A stretch of DNA of 64,000 bases from Calliopsis andreniformis (Eukaryota > Arthropoda > Insecta > Hymenoptera > Andrenidae). The notes beneath the pieces are model-generated. The model did no database searches and was not told the DNA's origin. It was given only the letters and a program-made list of their open reading frames with translations. Position 1 is the first letter of the stretch; each line of letters opens with the position of its first letter. Shown piece after piece: positions 38,652-51,400 of the stretch. The DNA is taken from the NCBI RefSeq assembly GCF_051401765.1, contig NW_027480438.1:6262001-6326000 (forward strand). Reading direction: 5' to 3'. The translations under genes were made by a program, and so were the position numbers.

Positions 38652-40020
38652 ATGCTCAATCCTCTATCCTCAATCCTCAGTCCTCAATCCTCAATCCTCA
38701 ATCCTCAATCCTCAATCTTCAATCGGCAATCTTCAATACTCAATCCTCAATCCTCAATCCTCAATCCTCAATCCTCAATCCTCAACCTTCAATCCTCAAT
38801 ACTCAATCATCAATCCTTAATTCTCAATCCTCAATACTCAATCTTCAATCCACAATCCTCAATCTTCAATCCTCAATACTCAATCTATAATCCTCAATCC
38901 TCAATCCTCAATACTCAATCCTCAATCCTCAGTCCTCAATCCTCAATCTTCAATCCTCAATACTCAATCTTCAATCCTCAATCCTCAATCCTCAATCCTC
39001 AATCCTCATCCTTCAATCCTCAAAACCCAATCCTCAATCTTCAATCCTCAATCCACAATCCTCAATTCTCAATCCTCAATCCTCAATAATCAATCTTCAA
39101 TCCTCAATCCTCAGTCCCCAAACCTCAATTCTGAATCCTCAATCCTGAATCCTCCATCGTCAGCCCTCAGTCCTCAACAATCAGTTGACAATCCTCAATC
39201 CTCAATAGAATATCCTCAATTCACAGATTTCAATGCTCAATACTCTATCTGCAATCTTCAAACCTCTATCCACAAACATCAATTCTCATCACTGAACCCC
39301 CAACTCTCAGTCCTCAATGTTCAATACTCAATCTTCAATCCACAATCCTCAATCGTCAATCTTCAATCCTCAATACTCTATCTTCAATCCTCTATCCTCA
39401 ATCCTCAATCCTCAATCCTCATTCTTCAATCCTCAATACCCAATCCTCAATCCTCATTCTTCAATCCTCAATACCCAATCCTCAATCTTCAATCCTCAAT
39501 CCTCAATCCTCAATTCTCAATCCTCAATCCTCAGTCCTTAGTCCTTAAACCTCAATCCTCAACCCTCAGCCCTCATCTTCAATCCTCAATTCTCAATCCT
39601 CAATCCTCAATCTTCAATCCGCAATATTCACTCTTCAATCCTCAATCCTCAATCCTCAGTCCTCAAACCTCAATCCTCAATCTTCAATCCTCAATACTCA
39701 ATCTTCAATCCTCGATACTCAATCCTAAATCCTCAGTCCTCACTCTTCAATCCTCAATACCCAATCCTCAATCTTCAATCCTCAATCCTCAATCCTCAAT
39801 TCTCAATCCTCAATCCTCAATCCTCAATCCTCAGGCCTCAAACATCAATTCTCAACACTCAGTCATCGTCCTCAATCCACAACCCTCAATCCTCAATCCT
39901 CAATCTTCAACCATCAATATTCAATCTTTAATCCTCAACCCTCAATCCTCAATCCACAATCCTCAATCGTCAATCTTCAATCCTCAATCCCCAGACCTCA
40001 ATCTTCAATCCTCAATGCTC
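38652..40020 (+). repeat. Block shared with 42070-42957
   Basis: Collinear with 42070 onward at an offset of 3,418 bp, then 2,984 bp. Relative to this copy the later one lacks 434 bp, which is exactly 62 heptamers. The stretch missing there includes module A 39204-39313. It also has AATCGGCAATCTTC and AATCTATAATCC. Confidence 0.85.
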
Positions 40021-41040
40021 AATCCTCAATCCTCAATCCTCAGTCCTCAATCCTCAATCCTGAAACCTCAAACCTCAATCCTCAACCGTCAGTCCTCGTC
40101 CTCAATCCTCAACACTCAATCCTCAATCCTCAGTCATCAATCATCAAGACTCAATATTCAATCCTCAATCTTCAATCCTCAATCCTCAATCCTCAATCCT
40201 CAATATTCAACACACAACCCTCAACCACCAATCCTCAATACTCAACCATCAATACTCAATTCCTAATACTCAATAGAGTATCCTGAATTCTCATGGTCCA
40301 ATACTCAATCGACAATATTCAATAATCAAATCTCAATCCTCAAACATCAATTCACAACACTCAATCCTCAACACTCAGTCCACTCTTTTCAATCCTCCAT
40401 CCTCAAACTTCAATCCTCAAGCGTCAATCCTCAATCCTCAATCCTCAACCCTCAATCCTCTGTCCTTAAACCTCAATCCCGAATCCTCAATCCTGAATCC
40501 TCAATCTTTAGCCCTCAGTCCTCAACAATCTATAGTCAATACTCAATCCTCAATAGAATATCCTCAATTCACAGTTTTCAATACTCAATCCCCATTCTTC
40601 AATCTTCAAATCTCAATCCACAAACATCAATTCCCATCACTCAACCCTCAACACTAAGTCCTCAATCTCCAATACTCAACCCTCAATCCTCAACCTTCAA
40701 TCCTCAATACTCAATCTTCAATCCTCAATTCTCAATCCTCAATCCTCAATCCTCAGACCTCAAACATCTATACTCAACCCTCTGTCCTCGTCCTCAATCC
40801 ACAACCCTCAATCCTCAATCCCCAATCTTCAATCCTCAATCCTCAATCCTCAATCCTCAATTCCCAATCCTCAATCCTCAGTCCGCAGTCCTCAAACCTC
40901 AATCCTCAACCCTCAGCCCTCACCTTCAATTCTCAATCCTCAATCCTCAATCCTCAATCTTCAATCCTCAATACTCAATCCTCAATCCACAATCCTCAAT
41001 CTTCAATCCTCAATAGTCAATCTTTAATCCTCAATCCTCA
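40021..41040 (+). repeat. B-module segment preceding the 2.67 kb duplication
   Basis: Contains module B 40272-40402 (with CCACTCTTTTC instead of CCTCTCTCTTC) and module A 40552-40661. From 40552 it repeats at 43222-43710, an offset of 2,670 bp. No other structure was seen. Confidence 0.82.
40272..40402 (+). repeat. Module B, 'CCACTCTTTTC' subtype
   Basis: 131-bp module with GAATTCTCATGG, AATCGACAATATTC and AGTCCACTCTTTTC. The right half of the chimeric module at 41768 matches this one. Confidence 0.86.
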
Positions 41041-41810
41041 ATCCTCAATACTCAACCCTCAATCCTCAGTCCTCAATCCTCAATCTTCAATCCTCAATAC
41101 TCAATCTTCAATCCTCAATACTCAATCTTCAATCCTCATTCCTCATTCTTCAATTCTCAATACCCAATCCTCAATCTTCAATCCTCAATTCTCAATCCTC
41201 AATTCTCAATCCTCAATCCTCAATAATCAATCTTCGATCCTCAATCCTCAGTCCTCAAACATCAATTCTGAATCCTCAATCCTGAATCCTCAATCTTCAG
41301 CCCTCAGTCCTCAACAATCAGTTGACAATCCTCAGTCCTCAATAGAATATCCTGCATTCACAGTCTTCAATACTCAATACTCAATCTGCAATCTTCAAAC
41401 CTCTACCCACAAACATAAATTCTCATCATTGAACCCTCAACACTCAGTCCTCAATGTTCAATACTCAATCTTCAATCCACATTCCTCAATCGTTAATCTT
41501 CAATCCTCAATACTCAATCTTCAATCCTCAATCCTCAATCCTCAATCCTCAATCCTCATTCTTCAATCCTCAATACCAAATCCTCAATCCTCAATCCTCA
41601 ATCCTCAATCCTCAATCCTCAACCTTCAATCCTCAATACTCAATCTTCAATCCTCAATCCTCAATCCTCAATCCTCAATCCTCAATACTCAATCCTCAAT
41701 ATTCAACACAAAACCCTCAACCATCCATCCTCAATATTCAACAATCAATCCCCAATTCTCAATAATCAATAGAATACCCTGAATACTCATCGTTCAATAC
41801 TCAATCCACA
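41041..41810 (+). repeat. Third copy of window bases 1-770
   Basis: Matches 1-770 and 43711-44480 almost exactly, including module A 41341-41450. Small differences include CATCATTGAACC here against CATCGCTGAACC in both others, and CAATCCCC at about 41750. It lies 2,670 bp before the second large copy, so this is the first half of a partial tandem duplication. The 2,670 bp fit 382 monomers with a net four missing bases: five 6-mers and one 8-mer were counted. Confidence 0.93.
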
Positions 41811-41898
41811 ATATTCAATAATCAAATCTCAATCCTCAAACATCAATTCTCAACACTCAATCCTCAACACTCAGTCCACTCTTTTCAATCCTCCATCC
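41768..41898 (+). repeat. Chimeric module B
   Basis: The left half (AATAGAATACCC, GAATACTCATCG) is that of module B 728. From about 41810 it switches to the sequence of module B 40272 (AATATTCAATAATC, CCACTCTTTTC). This is a clean within-module recombination joint. Confidence 0.88.
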
Positions 41899-42069
41899 TC
41901 AAACTTCAATCCTCAAGCGTCAATCCTCAATCCTCAATCCTCAACCCTCAATCCTCCATACTAAATCTTCAATCCTCAATCCTCAATCATCAATCCCCAA
42001 TCCTCAATCCTCAGTCATCAATCCTCAATACTCAATCCTCAATCCCCAGTCCTCAATCTTCAATCCTCA
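41899..42069 (+). repeat. Short mosaic linker
   Basis: Starts like the sequence after module B 40272. It then switches near 41955 to a stretch resembling 28976-29050 (CCATACTAAATC). No module is present. Confidence 0.7.
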
Positions 42070-42957
42070 ATGCTCAATCCTCAATCCTCAATCCTCAGTC
42101 CTCAATCCTCAATCCTCAATCCTCAATCCTCAATCTTCAATCGGCAATCTTCAATACTCAATCCTCAATCCTCAATCCTCAATCCTCAATCCTCAATCCT
42201 CAACCATCAATCCTCAATACTCAATCGTCAATCCTCAATTCTCAATCCTCAATACTCAATCTTCAATCCACAATCCTCAATCTTCAATCCTCAATACTCA
42301 ATCTATAATCCTCAATCCTCAATCCTCAATACTCAATCCTCAATCCTCAGTCCTCAATCCTCAATATTCAATCCTCTATCCTCAGTCCTCAATCCTCAAT
42401 CCTCATTCTTCAATCCTCAATACCCAATCCTCAATCCTCATTCTTCAATCCTCAATACCCAATCCTCAATCTTCAATCCTCAATCCTCAATCCTCAATTC
42501 TCAATCCTCAATCCTCAGTCCTCAGTCCTTAAACCTCAATCCTCAACCCTCAGCCCTCATCTTCAATCCTCAATTCTCAATCCTCAATCCTCAATCTTCA
42601 ATCCTCAATATTCACTCTTCAATCCTCAATCCTCAATCCTCAGTCCTCAAACCTCAATCCTCAATCTTCAATCCTCAATACTCAATCTTCAATCCTCGAT
42701 CCTCAATCCTAAATCCTCAGTCCTCACTCTTCAATCCTCAATACCCAATCCTCAGTCTTCAATCCTCAATCCTCAATCCTCAATTCTCAATCCTCAATCC
42801 TCAATCCTCAATCCTCAGGCCTCAAACATCAATTCTCAACACTCAGTCATCGTCCTCAATCCACAACCCTCAATCCTCAATCCTCAATCTTCAGCCATCA
42901 ATATTCAATCTTTAATCCTCAACCCTCAATCCACAATCCTCAATCGTCAATCTTCAA
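42070..42957 (+). repeat. Shortened copy of 38652-40020
   Basis: Carries AATCGGCAATCTTC, AATCTATAATCC and TCAGTCATCGTCC like its partner but lacks 62 heptamers. Removing an exact number of monomers keeps register across the junction near 42350. Confidence 0.85.
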
Positions 42958-43710
42958 TCCTCAATGCTCAATCCTCAATCCTCAATCCTCAGTCAACCGT
43001 CCTCAATCCTCAATCCTCAAACCTCAATCCTCAACCGTCAGTCCTCGTCCTCAATCCTCAACCCTCAATCCTCAATCCTCAATCTTCAATCATCGATACT
43101 CAATCTTCAATCCTCAATCCTCAATCCTCAATCCTAAAACCCTCAATCCTCAATATTCAACACAGAACCCTCAACAATCAATCCTCAATACTCAACCATC
43201 AATACTCAATTCTCAATACTCAATAGAATATCCTCAATTCACAGTTTTCAATACTCAATCCCCATTCTTCAATCTTCAACTCTCAATCCACAAACATCAA
43301 TTCCCATCACTCAACCCTCAACACTAAGTCCTCAATCTTCAATCCTCAACCCTCAATCCTCAACCTTCAATCCTCAATACTCAATCTTCAATCCTCAATT
43401 CTCAATCCTCAATCCTCAATCCTCAGACCTCAATCATCTATACTCAGCCCTCTGTCCTCGTCCTCAATCCACAACCCTCAATCCTCAATCCCCAATCTTC
43501 AATCCTCAATCCTCAATCCTCAATCCTCAATTCCCAATCCTCAATCCTCAGTCCGCAGTCCTCAAACCTCAATCCTCAACCCTCAGCCCCCATCTTCAAT
43601 TCTCAATCCTCAATCCTCAATCCTCAATCTTCAATCCTCAATACTCAATCTTCAATCCACAATCCTCAATCTTCAATCCTCAATAGTCAATCTTTAATCC
43701 TCAATCCTCA
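42958..43710 (+). repeat. Joint segment leading into large copy 2
   Basis: 42958-43221 matches 34.95-35.22 kb, including the 8-base monomer TAAAACCC at 43135-43142. From 43222 it matches 40552-41040 (module A 43222-43331). The change of partner occurs inside AATAGAATATCC, the 12 bases shared by modules C and A. Confidence 0.85.
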
Positions 43711-44437
43711 ATCCTCAATACTCAACCCTCAATCCTCAGTCCTCAATCCTCAATCTTCAATCCTCAATACTCAATCTTCAATCCTCAATACTCAATCTTC
43801 AATCCTCATTCCTCATTCTTCAATTCTCAATACCCAATCCTCAATCTTCAATCCTCAATTCTCAATCCTCAATTCTCAATCCTCAATCCTCAATAATCAA
43901 TCTTCGATCCTCAATCCTCAGTCCTCAAACATCAATTCTGAATCCTCAATCCTGAATCCTCAATCTTCAGCCCTCAGTCCTCAACAATCAGTTGACAATC
44001 CTCAGTCCTCAATAGAATATCCTGCATTCACAGTCTTCAATACTCAATACTCAATCTGCAATCTTCAAACCTCTACCCACAAACATAAATTCTCATCGCT
44101 GAACCCTCAACACTCAGTCCTCAATGTTCAATACTCAATCTTCAATCCACATTCCTCAATCGTTAATCTTCAATCCTCAATACTCAATCTTCAATCCTCA
44201 ATCCTCAATCCTCAATCCTCAATCCTCATTCTTCAATCCTCAATACCAAATCCTCAATCCTCAATCCTCAATCCTCAATCCTCAATCCTCAACCTTCAAT
44301 CCTCAATACTCAATCTTCAATCCTCAATCCTCAATCCTCAATCCTCAATCCTCAATACTCAATCCTCAATATTCAACACAAAACCCTCAACCATCCATCC
44401 TCAATATTCAACAATCAATCCTCAATTCTCAATAATC

Positions 44438-44568
44438 AATAGAATACCCTGAATACTCATCGTTCAATACTCAATCCACAAAAATTAATAATCAAATCTC
44501 AACCCTCAAACATCAATTCTCAACACTCAATCCTCAACACTCAGTCCTCTCTCTTCAATCCTCCATCC
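44438..44568 (+). repeat. Module B, copy of 728-858
   Basis: Same AAAAATTAATAATC subtype as 728-858. It is not chimeric, in contrast to the module at 41768-41898 located 2,670 bp earlier. Confidence 0.88.
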
Positions 44569-44689
44569 TCAGTGCTGAATGCTCAATCTTCAATCCTCAA
44601 TACTCAGTCTTCACTCCTCAATCCTCAGTCCTCAAACCTCAATTCTGAATCCTCAATCCTTAATCCTCAATCTTCAGCCCTCAGTCCTC

Positions 44690-44703
44690 GACAATCAATT
44701 GTC
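44690..44703. other. Perfect dyad GACAATCAATTGTC in copy 2
   Basis: Same 14-bp inverted repeat as 980-993, preserved in the second large copy just before module A 44718-44827. Confidence 0.85.
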
Positions 44704-44941
44704 AATCCTCAATCCTCAATAGAGTATCCTCAATTCACAGTTTTCAATACTCAATACTCAATCTGCAATCTTCAAATCTCTATACACAAACATTAATTCT
44801 CAGCACTCAACCCTGAACACTCAGTCCCCAATCCTCAATCTTCAATCCTTAATCCTCAATCCTCAATCCTCAATCCTCAGTCCTCAAACCTCAATTCTGA
44901 ATCCTCAATCCTTAATCCTCAATCTTCAGCCCTCAGTCCTC

Positions 44942-44955
44942 GACAATCAATTGTC
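44942..44955. other. Perfect dyad GACAATCAATTGTC in copy 2, second
   Basis: Partner of 1232-1245, 252 bp after the previous dyad and before module A 44970-45079. Confidence 0.85.
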
Positions 44956-47900
44956 AATCCTCAATCCTCAATAGAGTATCCTCAATTCACAGTTTTCAAT
45001 ACTCAATACTCAATCTGCAATCTTCAAATCTCTATACACAAACATTAATTCTCAGCACTCAACCCTGAACACTCAGTCCCCAATCCTCAATCTTCAATCC
45101 TTAATCCTCAATCCTCAATCCTCAATCCTCAATCCTCAATCCTCAATCTTCAATCCTCAATACTCAATCTTCAATCCTCAATCCTCAATCCTCATTCCTC
45201 AATCCTCATTCTTCAATCCTCAATACCCAATACTCAATCTTCAATCCTAAATCCTCAATCGTCAATTCTCAATCCTCAATCCTCGGTCCTCACTCCTCAA
45301 ACATCAATCCTCAACCCTCAGCCCTGATCCTCAATCCTCAATCCTTATTCCTCAGTCCTCCACCTTCAATCCTCAATACTCAATTATCAATGCTCAATCT
45401 TCAATCCTCAATCCTCAATCCTTAATTCTCAACCCTCAGTCCTCAGACCTCAGTCCTCAAACCCCAATCCTCAACCTTCAGCCCTCATCCTGGATCCTCA
45501 ATCCTCAATCTTTAATCCTCACTCCTCAATCCTCAATTCTCAATCCTAAATCCTCAACCCCCAATCCTCAAACCTCAATCGTCAGTCTTCAATCCTCAAT
45601 ACTCAATCTTCAATCCTCAATCCTCAATACTCAATCGTCAGTCTTCAATCCTCAATACTCAATCTTCAATCCTCAATCCTCAATCCTCAATCCTCAATCC
45701 TCAATCCTCAATATTCAACACAAAACCCTCAACCATCCATCCTCAGTATTCAACAATCAATCCTCAATTCTCAATCTTCAATCCTCAATACTCAATCTTA
45801 AGTCCTCAATCCTCAATCCTCAATCTTCAGTCCTCAATCGTCAATACTCAATCCTCAACCCTCAATCCTCAATCCTCAATACTCAGACCTCAAACATGAA
45901 TACTCAACCCTCAGTCCTCGTCCTCAATCCACAACCCTCAATCCTCAATACTCAATCTTCAATCATCAATATTCAATCTTCAGTCGTCAATCCTCAATCC
46001 TCAACACTCAATCCTCAATCCCCAATGTTCAATCAGCAATAGGCAATCCTCAATCTTCAATCCTCAATCCTCAATCCTCAATCCTCAATCCTCGGACCTC
46101 AAACATGAATACTCAACCGTCAGTCCTCGTCCTCAATCCACAACCCTCAATCCTCAATCCTCAATCTTCAATCATCAATATTCAATCTTCAGTCCTCAAT
46201 CCTCAATCCTCAATCCTCAATCCTCAACCCTCAATGTTCAATCCGCAATACCCAATCCTCAATCGTCAATCCTCAATCCTCAATCCTCAATCCTCAATCC
46301 TCAATCCTCAATCCTCAATCCTCAATCTTCAATCCTCAATACTCAAGCTTCAATCCTCGATCCTCAATCCTCAGTCCTTAAACCTCAATTCTGAATCCTC
46401 AATCCTGAATCCTCAATCTCCAGCCCTCAGTCTTGAACAATCAGGTGACAATCCTCAATCCTCAATAGCATATCCTCAATTCACAGTTTTCAATACTCAA
46501 TGCTCAATCTGCAATCTTCAAATCTCTATCCACAAACATCAATTCTGATCACTCAACACTCAACACTCAGTCCTCAATGTTCAATCCTCAATCCTCAATT
46601 CACAACCTTCAATCCTCAGTACTCAACCTTAAATCCTCAATCCTCAATCCTCAATATTCAATCCTCAATCCTCAATACTCCATCCTCAACCCCCAATCCT
46701 CAATCCTCAATCATCAATCCTCAATCTTCAATACTCAATCCTCAATCCTCAATCCTCAATCCTCAATCCTCAATCCTCAATCTTCAATCATCAATATTCA
46801 ATCTTCAGTCCTCAATCCTCAATCCTCAATCCTCAATCCTCAACCCTCAATGTTCAATCCGCAATACCCAATCCTCAATCGTCAATCCTCAATCCTCAAT
46901 CCTCAATCCTCAATCCTCAATCCTCAATCCTCAATCCTCAACCCTCAATCGTCAGTCTTCAAACCTCAATACTCAATCTTCAATCCTCAATCCTCAATCC
47001 TCAATCCTCAATCCTCATCCTTCAATCCTCAATACCCAATCCTCAATCTTCAATCCTCAATCCTCAATCCTCAATTCTCAATCCTCAACCCTCAGCCCTC
47101 AGTCCTTAAACCTCAATCCTCAACCCTCAGCCCTCATCCTCAATCCTCAATCCTCAATCCTCAATCCTTAATCTTCAATCCTCAATACTCAATCTTCAAT
47201 CCTCAATCCTCAGACCTCAACGTTCAATCCTCAATGTTCAATCCTCAATACCCAATCCTCAATCTTCACTCCTCAATCCTCAATCCTCAATCCTCAATCC
47301 TCAATCCTAAATATTCAATCCTCAATACTCAATCTTCAATACTCAATCCTCAATCCTCAATTCTCAATCCTCAACCCTCAGCCCTCAGTCCTTAAACCTC
47401 ATTCCTCAACCCTCAGCCCTCATCCTCAATCCTCAACCCTCAATCCTCAAGCGTAAATCCTCAATCCTCAGTCTTCAATCCTCAATACTCAATACCCAAT
47501 CCTCAGTCTTGAATCCTCAATCCTCAATCATCAATTCTCAATCCTCAATCCTCAGTCCTCAGTCCTTAAACCTCAATCCTCAACCCTCAGCCCTCATCCT
47601 CAATCCTCAATCCTCAATCCTCAATCCTCAATCTTCAATCCTCAATACTCAAGCTTCAATCCTCGATCGTCAATCCTCAGTCCTCAAACCTCAATTCTGA
47701 ATCCTCAATCCTGAATCCTCAATCTCCAGCCCTCAGTCTTGAACAATCAGGTGACAATCCTCAATCCTCAATAGAATATCCTCAATTCACAGATTTCAAT
47801 ACTCAATACTCAATCTGCAATCTTTGAATCTCTATCCACAAACACCAATTCTCATCACTCAACCCACAACACTCAGTCCCCAATCTTCAATTTTCAATCC

Positions 47901-48363
47901 TCAATCATCAATCCTCAATCCTCAATCCTCAATCCTCAATCCTCAATCCTCAACCCTCAATCGTCAGTCTTCAAACCTCATTACTCAATCTTCAATCCTC
48001 AATCCTCAATCCTCAATCCTCAGTCTTCAATCCTCAATACTCAGTACCCAATCCTCAGTCTTCAATCCTCAATCCTCAATCATCAATTCTCAATCCTCAA
48101 TCCTCAGTCCTCAGTCCTCAATCCTCAATCCTCAGTCCTCAATCCTCAATCCTCAATCCTCAAACCTCAATCCTCAACCGTCAGTCCTCGTCCTCAATCC
48201 TCAACACTCAATCCTCAATCCTCAATCTTCAATCATCAATACTCAATCTTCAATCCTCAATGTTCAATCCTAAATCCTCAATCCTCAATCCTCAATATTC
48301 AAATCAAAACCATCAACCACCAATCCTCAACACTCAACCATCAATCCTCAATTCTCAATACTC

Positions 48364-48494
48364 AATAGAGTATCCCGAACTCTCATGGTCCAATACGCAA
48401 TCCACAATTTTCAATAATCAAATCTCAATCCTGAAACATCAATTCTCAACACTCTATCCTCAACACTCAGTCCTCTCTCTTCAATCCTCCATCC
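48364..48494 (+). repeat. Module B in the copy of L1
   Basis: Keeps the private GAACTC of module B 4654-4784, confirming one-to-one pairing of the two large copies. Confidence 0.88.
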
Positions 48495-51400
48495 TCAACC
48501 CTCAATCCTCAAGCGTCAATCCTCAATCCTCAATCCTCACTCCTCAATCCTCAATCCTCAGTCCTCAAACCACAATCCTGAATCCTCAATCCTGAATCCT
48601 CAATCTTCAGCCCTCAGTCCTCAACTATCAGTTGTCAATCCTCAATCCTCACTAGAATATCCACAGTTCAGAGATTTCCATACGCAATACTCAATCTGCA
48701 ATCTTCAAATCTCTATGCACAAACATCAATTCTCATCACTCAACCCTCAACACTCAGTCCCCAATCCTCAATCTTCAATCATCAATACTCAATCTTCAAT
48801 TCTCAATCTTCAATCCTCAATCCTCAATCCTCAATTCTCAATCCTCAATTCTCAATCCTCAATCGTCAGTCCTCAATCCCCAGTCCTCAATCTTCAATCC
48901 TCAATCCTCAATCCTCAATCCTCAATCCTCAATCCTCAATCTTCAATCCTCAATACTCAATACCCAATCCACAGTCTTCAATCCTCAATCCTCAATCCTC
49001 AATTCTCAATCCTCAATCCTCAGTCCTCAGTCCTTAAACCTCAATCCTCAACCCTCAGCCCTCATCCTCAATCCTCAATCCTCAATCCTCAATCCTCAAT
49101 CTTCAATCCTCAGTACTCAATCCTCAACCCTCAGACCTAATTCTTCAATCCTGAATAACCAATCCTCAATCCTCAATCCTCAATCCTCAATCCTCAATTC
49201 TCAATCCTCAATCCTCAATCCTCAGACCTCAAACATCAATACTCAACCCTCAGTCCTCGTCCTCAATCCGCAACCCTCAATCCTCAATGCTCAATCTTCA
49301 ATCATCAATATTCAATCTTCAATCCTCAATCCTCAATCCTCAATCCTCAATCCTCAATCCACAATCCTCGGACCTCAAACATGAATACTCAACCCTCAGT
49401 CCTCGTCCTCAATCCACAAACCTCAATCCTCAATCCTCAATCTTCAATCATCAATATTCAATCTTCAGTCCTCAATCCTCAATCCTCAATCCTCAATGTT
49501 CAATCCGCAATACCCAGCCCTCAATCTTCGATCCTCAATGCTCAATCGTCAGTCCTCAATTCTCAATCCTCAACCCTCAGCCCTCAGTCCTTAAACCTCA
49601 ATCCTCAACCCTCAGCCCTCATCCTCAATCCTCAATCCTCAATCCTCAATCCTTAATCTTCAATCCTCAATACTCAATCTTCAATCCTCAATCCTCAGAC
49701 CTCAATGTTCAATCCTCAATGTTCAATCCTCAATACCCAATCCTCAATCTTCACTCCTCAATCCTCAATCCTCAATCCTCAATCGTCACTCCTCAATCCT
49801 CAGTCCTCAAACCTCAATCCTGAATCCTCAATCCTGAATCCTCAATCTTCAGACCTCAGTCCTCAACAATCAGTTGTCAATTCTCAATCCTCAATAGAAT
49901 ATCATCAATTCACAGTTTTCAATACACAATACTCAATCTGCAATCTTCAAATCTCTATCCACAAACACCAATTCTTATCACTCAACCCTCAACTCTCAGT
50001 CCCCAAACCTCAATCTTCAATCCTCAACCCTCAATCCTCAATTCTCAATCCTCAATCTTCAATCCTCAATACTCAATCATCAATCCGCAATCCTCAATCC
50101 TCAATCTTCAATCCTCAATACTCAATCTTCAATCCTCAATCCTCAATCCCCACTCCTCAAACCTCAATTCTGAATCCTCAATCCTGAATCCTCAATCTTC
50201 AGCCCTCAGTCCTGAACAATCAGGTGACAATCCTCAATCCTCAATAGAATATCCTCAATTCATAGTTTTCAATACTCAATACTCAATCTGCAATCTTCAA
50301 ATCTCTATCCACAAACATCAATTCTCATCACTCAACCCTCAATACTCAGTCCCCAATGTTCAATCCTCAATCCTCAATTCTCAATCTTCAATCCTCAATA
50401 CTCCATCTCTAATCCTCAATCCTCAATACTCAATCTACCATCCTCAATCCGCAATACTCAATCCTCAACCCTCAATCCTCAATCCTCAATCATCAATCCT
50501 CAATCTTCAATACTCAATCCTCAATCCTCAATCCTCAATCCTCAATCCTCAATCCTCTATCTTAAATCCTCAAACCTCAATCCTCAATCCACAATCCTCA
50601 ATTCTCAATCTTCAATCCTCAATACTCAATCTTAAATCCTCAATCCTCAATCCTCAATCCTCAATCCTCAATCCTCAATCCTCAATCCTCAATCCTCATC
50701 CTTCAATCCTCAATACCCAATCCTCAATCTTCAATCCTCAATCCTCAATCCTCAATTCTCAATCCTGAACCCTTAGCCCTCAGTCCTTAAACCTCAATCC
50801 TCAACCCTCAGCCCTCATCCTCAATCCTCAATCCTCAATCCTCAATCCTTAATCTTCAATCCTCAATACTCAATCCTCAATCCTCAATCCTCAGACCTCA
50901 ATGTTCAATCCTCAATGTTCAATCCTCAATACCCAATCCTCAATCTTCACTCCTCAATCCTCAATCCTCAATCCTCAATCCTCACTCCTCAATCCTCAAT
51001 CCTCAGTCCTCAAACCACAATCCTGAATTCTGAATCTTCAGCCCTCAGTCCTCAACAATCAGTTGTCAATCCTCAATCCTCACTAGAATATCCCCAGTTC
51101 AGAGTTTTCCATACGCAATACTCAATCGGCAATCTTCAAATCTCTATCCACAAACATCAATTGTCATCACTCAACCCTCAACACTCAGTCCCCAATCCAC
51201 AACCTTCAACCCTCAATCCTCAACCCTCAATCTTCACTCCTCAATCCTCAATCCTCATTCCTCAATCCTCACTCCTCAATACTCAATCCTCAATCCTCAA
51301 TTCTCAATCGTGAATCCTCAATCCTCAATCCTCAAGCCTCAATCCTCAATACTCAATCCTCAATCCTCAATCCTCAATCGTCACTCCTCAATCCTCAGTC

